A DNA stretch of 64,000 nt from Cytophagales bacterium (GTDB lineage Bacteria; Bacteroidota; Bacteroidia; Cytophagales; 172606-1): NCBI GenBank assembly GCA_030446715.1, contig JAUJMU010000006.1:248001-312000 (forward strand), in the 5' to 3' direction. Below are positions 62,402-64,000 of this stretch, in pieces. The notes under the pieces were generated by a model that saw nothing but the letters and a program-made list of their open reading frames with translations, was not told the DNA's origin and did not search any database. The position numbers and the translations under genes were made by a program. Position 1 is the stretch's first letter, and each line of letters starts with the position of its first letter.

Positions 62402-63775
62402 TACTACAGCGGCATTTAAGGAGGGGAAGCATTTCGTTTCTTGTAATGGCACTTTTGGGCCCTTCTCTGATGCCTTCTTCTCCAGTTGGACCAATGCAGG
62501 ACTTGCCCAGCCAAGGGCATTCTAAACAGCAATAGCCAGCAGAGCAATTGTCTTATTTCGGCAGCAGACTAAAGCGATGAGTTCATCACTGGCAGTGTTT
62601 TATTTTAGTTCTTTTGCCCGTACGGCTACCAGGAAAGCATGGGCTAGCAGGGCTAAGGTTATATGGCGGTACCAGGCCTGCCACTTGCGTACTTCGTAGT
62701 GATCCAGTCCGCACTCCCTTCAGCTAACCCGAATCCCTGCTCGATCTGCCAGCGCTGGCCGGCTATCTTGACTAATTGTTCTAATGAGGCTTCCTGGCGA
62801 GGGGCAAAAACCACATAATAAGCTATATCAGCGGGGTCTTCCAGACTCCGCCTCAGGAGTAAGCAGTGACCCAAGTGGGCTTCCGCTGCCACCTGCAGGC
62901 GCCACAGGGGCACTACTGCCCAGTCATAGAGGCGCGGTCCTTTGGCCCCTTTCCCGGCCGGTAAGCGCTGCCAGTCTTTGGGCCCGGCCTTTGAGCAATC
63001 TCACTGGCGGGCAACTGCCTGAAGCCCTCAACCCACAAAGGTTCATTCCTGGGCACGGCCAGCACAAAAGACACCTCTTGCTCTTCCAGCCACCTCCTCA
63101 GCCTGCGATCTCCCCCATAGATACTCTCGCCGGTCACCCACCTGAAAGGCACTTTTTCATCAATTGCTGTTTGGATCATCTGCCGGGCCAGCGCTGGTTT
63201 AGTGGCAAACTTGGTTTGCACGGCGATGCCTGACAGTTTGCTCCCCTGCCGGTCCCCGAGCCAGTCTTTGGGCAAATACAAACGCCCATCAATAAAGGCC
63301 GATCCACTCTGGGTGGCATAAGCTAAGAACACGCCAATCTGACAATTCCCGACTCTGCCCGCTGTGCCACTGTATTGCCGTTGGACTCCGGCCGACTGAT
63401 CTCCCTTCTTGAGAAAGCCCGTCTCATTGACGATCAATACGCCTTCTTGTGATCCTGTTTGCTCTGCCACATATCCTCTCAGCGCCTTCATCACCTGCTC
63501 ACTCTGCCAGTCGGCTGGTTGAGCAAGCGTTGCCTCCGTCCGGGTTCAACTCCCCCTGACTGTTCTGCCAGTTGCCAGCCGTTCTTTCGCTCACACTGGC
63601 TTAAGAGCCCTTTCAAATATCCCAATGCTCTTTTTCGAGGCTCTGAGCGTGAAAAGCAGGCGCAATCCTGCCATGTAGTGCTTCTGGTTCTGCCTCCCGC
63701 TCCGCTGTCATCTCGCTCATGATAGTCCACTCATTAGTGCTACGCTAAGTTACCAACTTAACTGCCGCTGTAGTA
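62402..63775 (-). mobile_element. IS701-family element, CTAG duplications
   Basis: Ends TACTACAGCGGCA and TGCCGCTGTAGTA with CTAG on each side (62398-62401, 63776-63779), fitting the YTAR target of IS701. The left CTAG includes the last C of the IS5 element and its TA duplication. Confidence 0.8.
62600..63730 (-). pseudogene. IS701-family transposase, three one-base shifts
   Basis: Pieces: [20 protein letters not shown] then [54 protein letters not shown] and VPFRWVTGESIYGGDRRLRR; LYDWAVVPLWRLQVAAEAH and [20 protein letters not shown]. Shifts near 63490, 62985 and 62720 are each one base, two in GG pairs. The first catalytic Asp seems changed to Asn (VNETGF for VDETGF). Confidence 0.8.
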
Positions 63776-63792
63776 CTAGTGGTTCGCCAAGG

Positions 63793-64000
63793 CTAAAGTG
63801 AGGGGTAAAGTCGTTTAAGTTTTATCCGTGCTTGCCTGGTGGTGAACTGCCAGTCCACTTTACTTTCTTTCTGATTACGCTGCTGGTACCAGGCCTGTAC
63901 TTGTTTTTGTAGCTCTTCTTTGGTAGCTACGCGCTGGGCAATGCCTTGTCTTTTGAGTACGGATAATTCACACCCGGCAATGTTAAGCCAGGGAACCATG
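63793..64000 (-). CDS. IS630-type transposase, C-terminal part (window edge)
   Basis: Reads MVPWLNIAGCELSVLKRQGI then AQRVATKEELQKQVQAWYQQ and VDWQFTTRQARIKLKRLYPS to a stop at 63793. W-LN-A-x-E/C and FTTxxARIKLKRLYP are IS630 (DDE_3) C-terminal features. The catalytic Glu seems to be Gly-Cys-Glu here (AGCELS). The rest lies beyond the window. Confidence 0.8.
   Translation of the reverse strand, partial: MVPWLNIAGCELSVLKRQGIAQRVATKEELQKQVQAWYQQRNQKESKVDWQFTTRQARIKLKRLYPSL

Noticed and set aside
62926-62990. GGTCC...GGGCC in the IS701 gene as another palindrome of the family.
   Set aside because: The bases code for the normal IS701 residues (LPAGKGAKGPRLYDW) in the repaired frame and do not form a two-tier stem.

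Overview
The window looks like a chromosomal segment of a Bacteroidota bacterium, most likely of the order Cytophagales. The grounds are TonB-dependent receptors with N-terminal carboxypeptidase-regulatory domains, a type IX secretion (T9SS) C-terminal sorting domain, DUF5777, DUF2490 and DUF4331 proteins, a SusC-plug-like secreted protein, and promoter candidates of the TAnnTTTG type. No organism name can be assigned from the sequence alone.

Layout. 1-1010: end of an aconitase gene and a small secreted protein with a lysine-rich tail. 960-14700: a degenerate inverted duplication (arms 960-1929 and 13516-14700) encloses about 11.6 kb. This holds an IS5-type element, an ECF sigma/Rieske/membrane gene trio, an IS1 relic, and a metal cluster. 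The metal cluster is TonB receptor, thioredoxin, Rieske, DUF5777 and YceI on the minus strand, divergent from an Nramp transporter, with a DtxR-family repressor. TTTAGGnnnnCCTAAA palindromes in the divergent promoter and before the repressor suggest one metal-responsive regulon. 14784-21425: a compact plus-strand run of TonB receptor, T9SS-exported DUF4331 protein, TPR lipoprotein-like protein and HupE/UreJ permease, perhaps a metal-handling module.

21500-46200 is a dense graveyard of mobile DNA: IS3 (at least three), IS1, IS256, IS21 (two), IS110 (two), ISAzo13, IS630 (three) and IS91, with shreds of host genes (sulfatase, DUF4365, RHS, isochorismatase-like, a split membrane protein). A HicAB toxin-antitoxin pair sits between two attC-like palindromes, as in an integron cassette. 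Only the IS91-type pair (transposase plus tyrosine recombinase) is clearly intact. The most striking feature is that many transposase genes are broken by short imperfect palindromes of about 20-32 nt. Several share GGACC...GGTCC ends around a variable inner stem, and removing about 29 nt restores the reading frame.

46486-60327 is mostly ordinary genome: chromate transporter (frameshifted), DUF2490, cold-shock protein, histidine kinase remnant, GNAT, a plug-like secreted protein, a P-loop kinase-like ATPase, NadR and a large GH67-like secreted hydrolase. It is interrupted by a truncated IS21 and an IS5 element with TTA target duplications. A six-gene tRNA array (55563-56330) includes rare arginine anticodons TCG and GCG. 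Just upstream of it is a candidate small RNA with its own promoter and terminator. 60480-64000 is again stacked IS elements (IS630, IS5, IS701, IS630).

Many genes differ from an open frame by one base in a C, G or A run, so either decay or residual long-read indel errors must be kept in mind.
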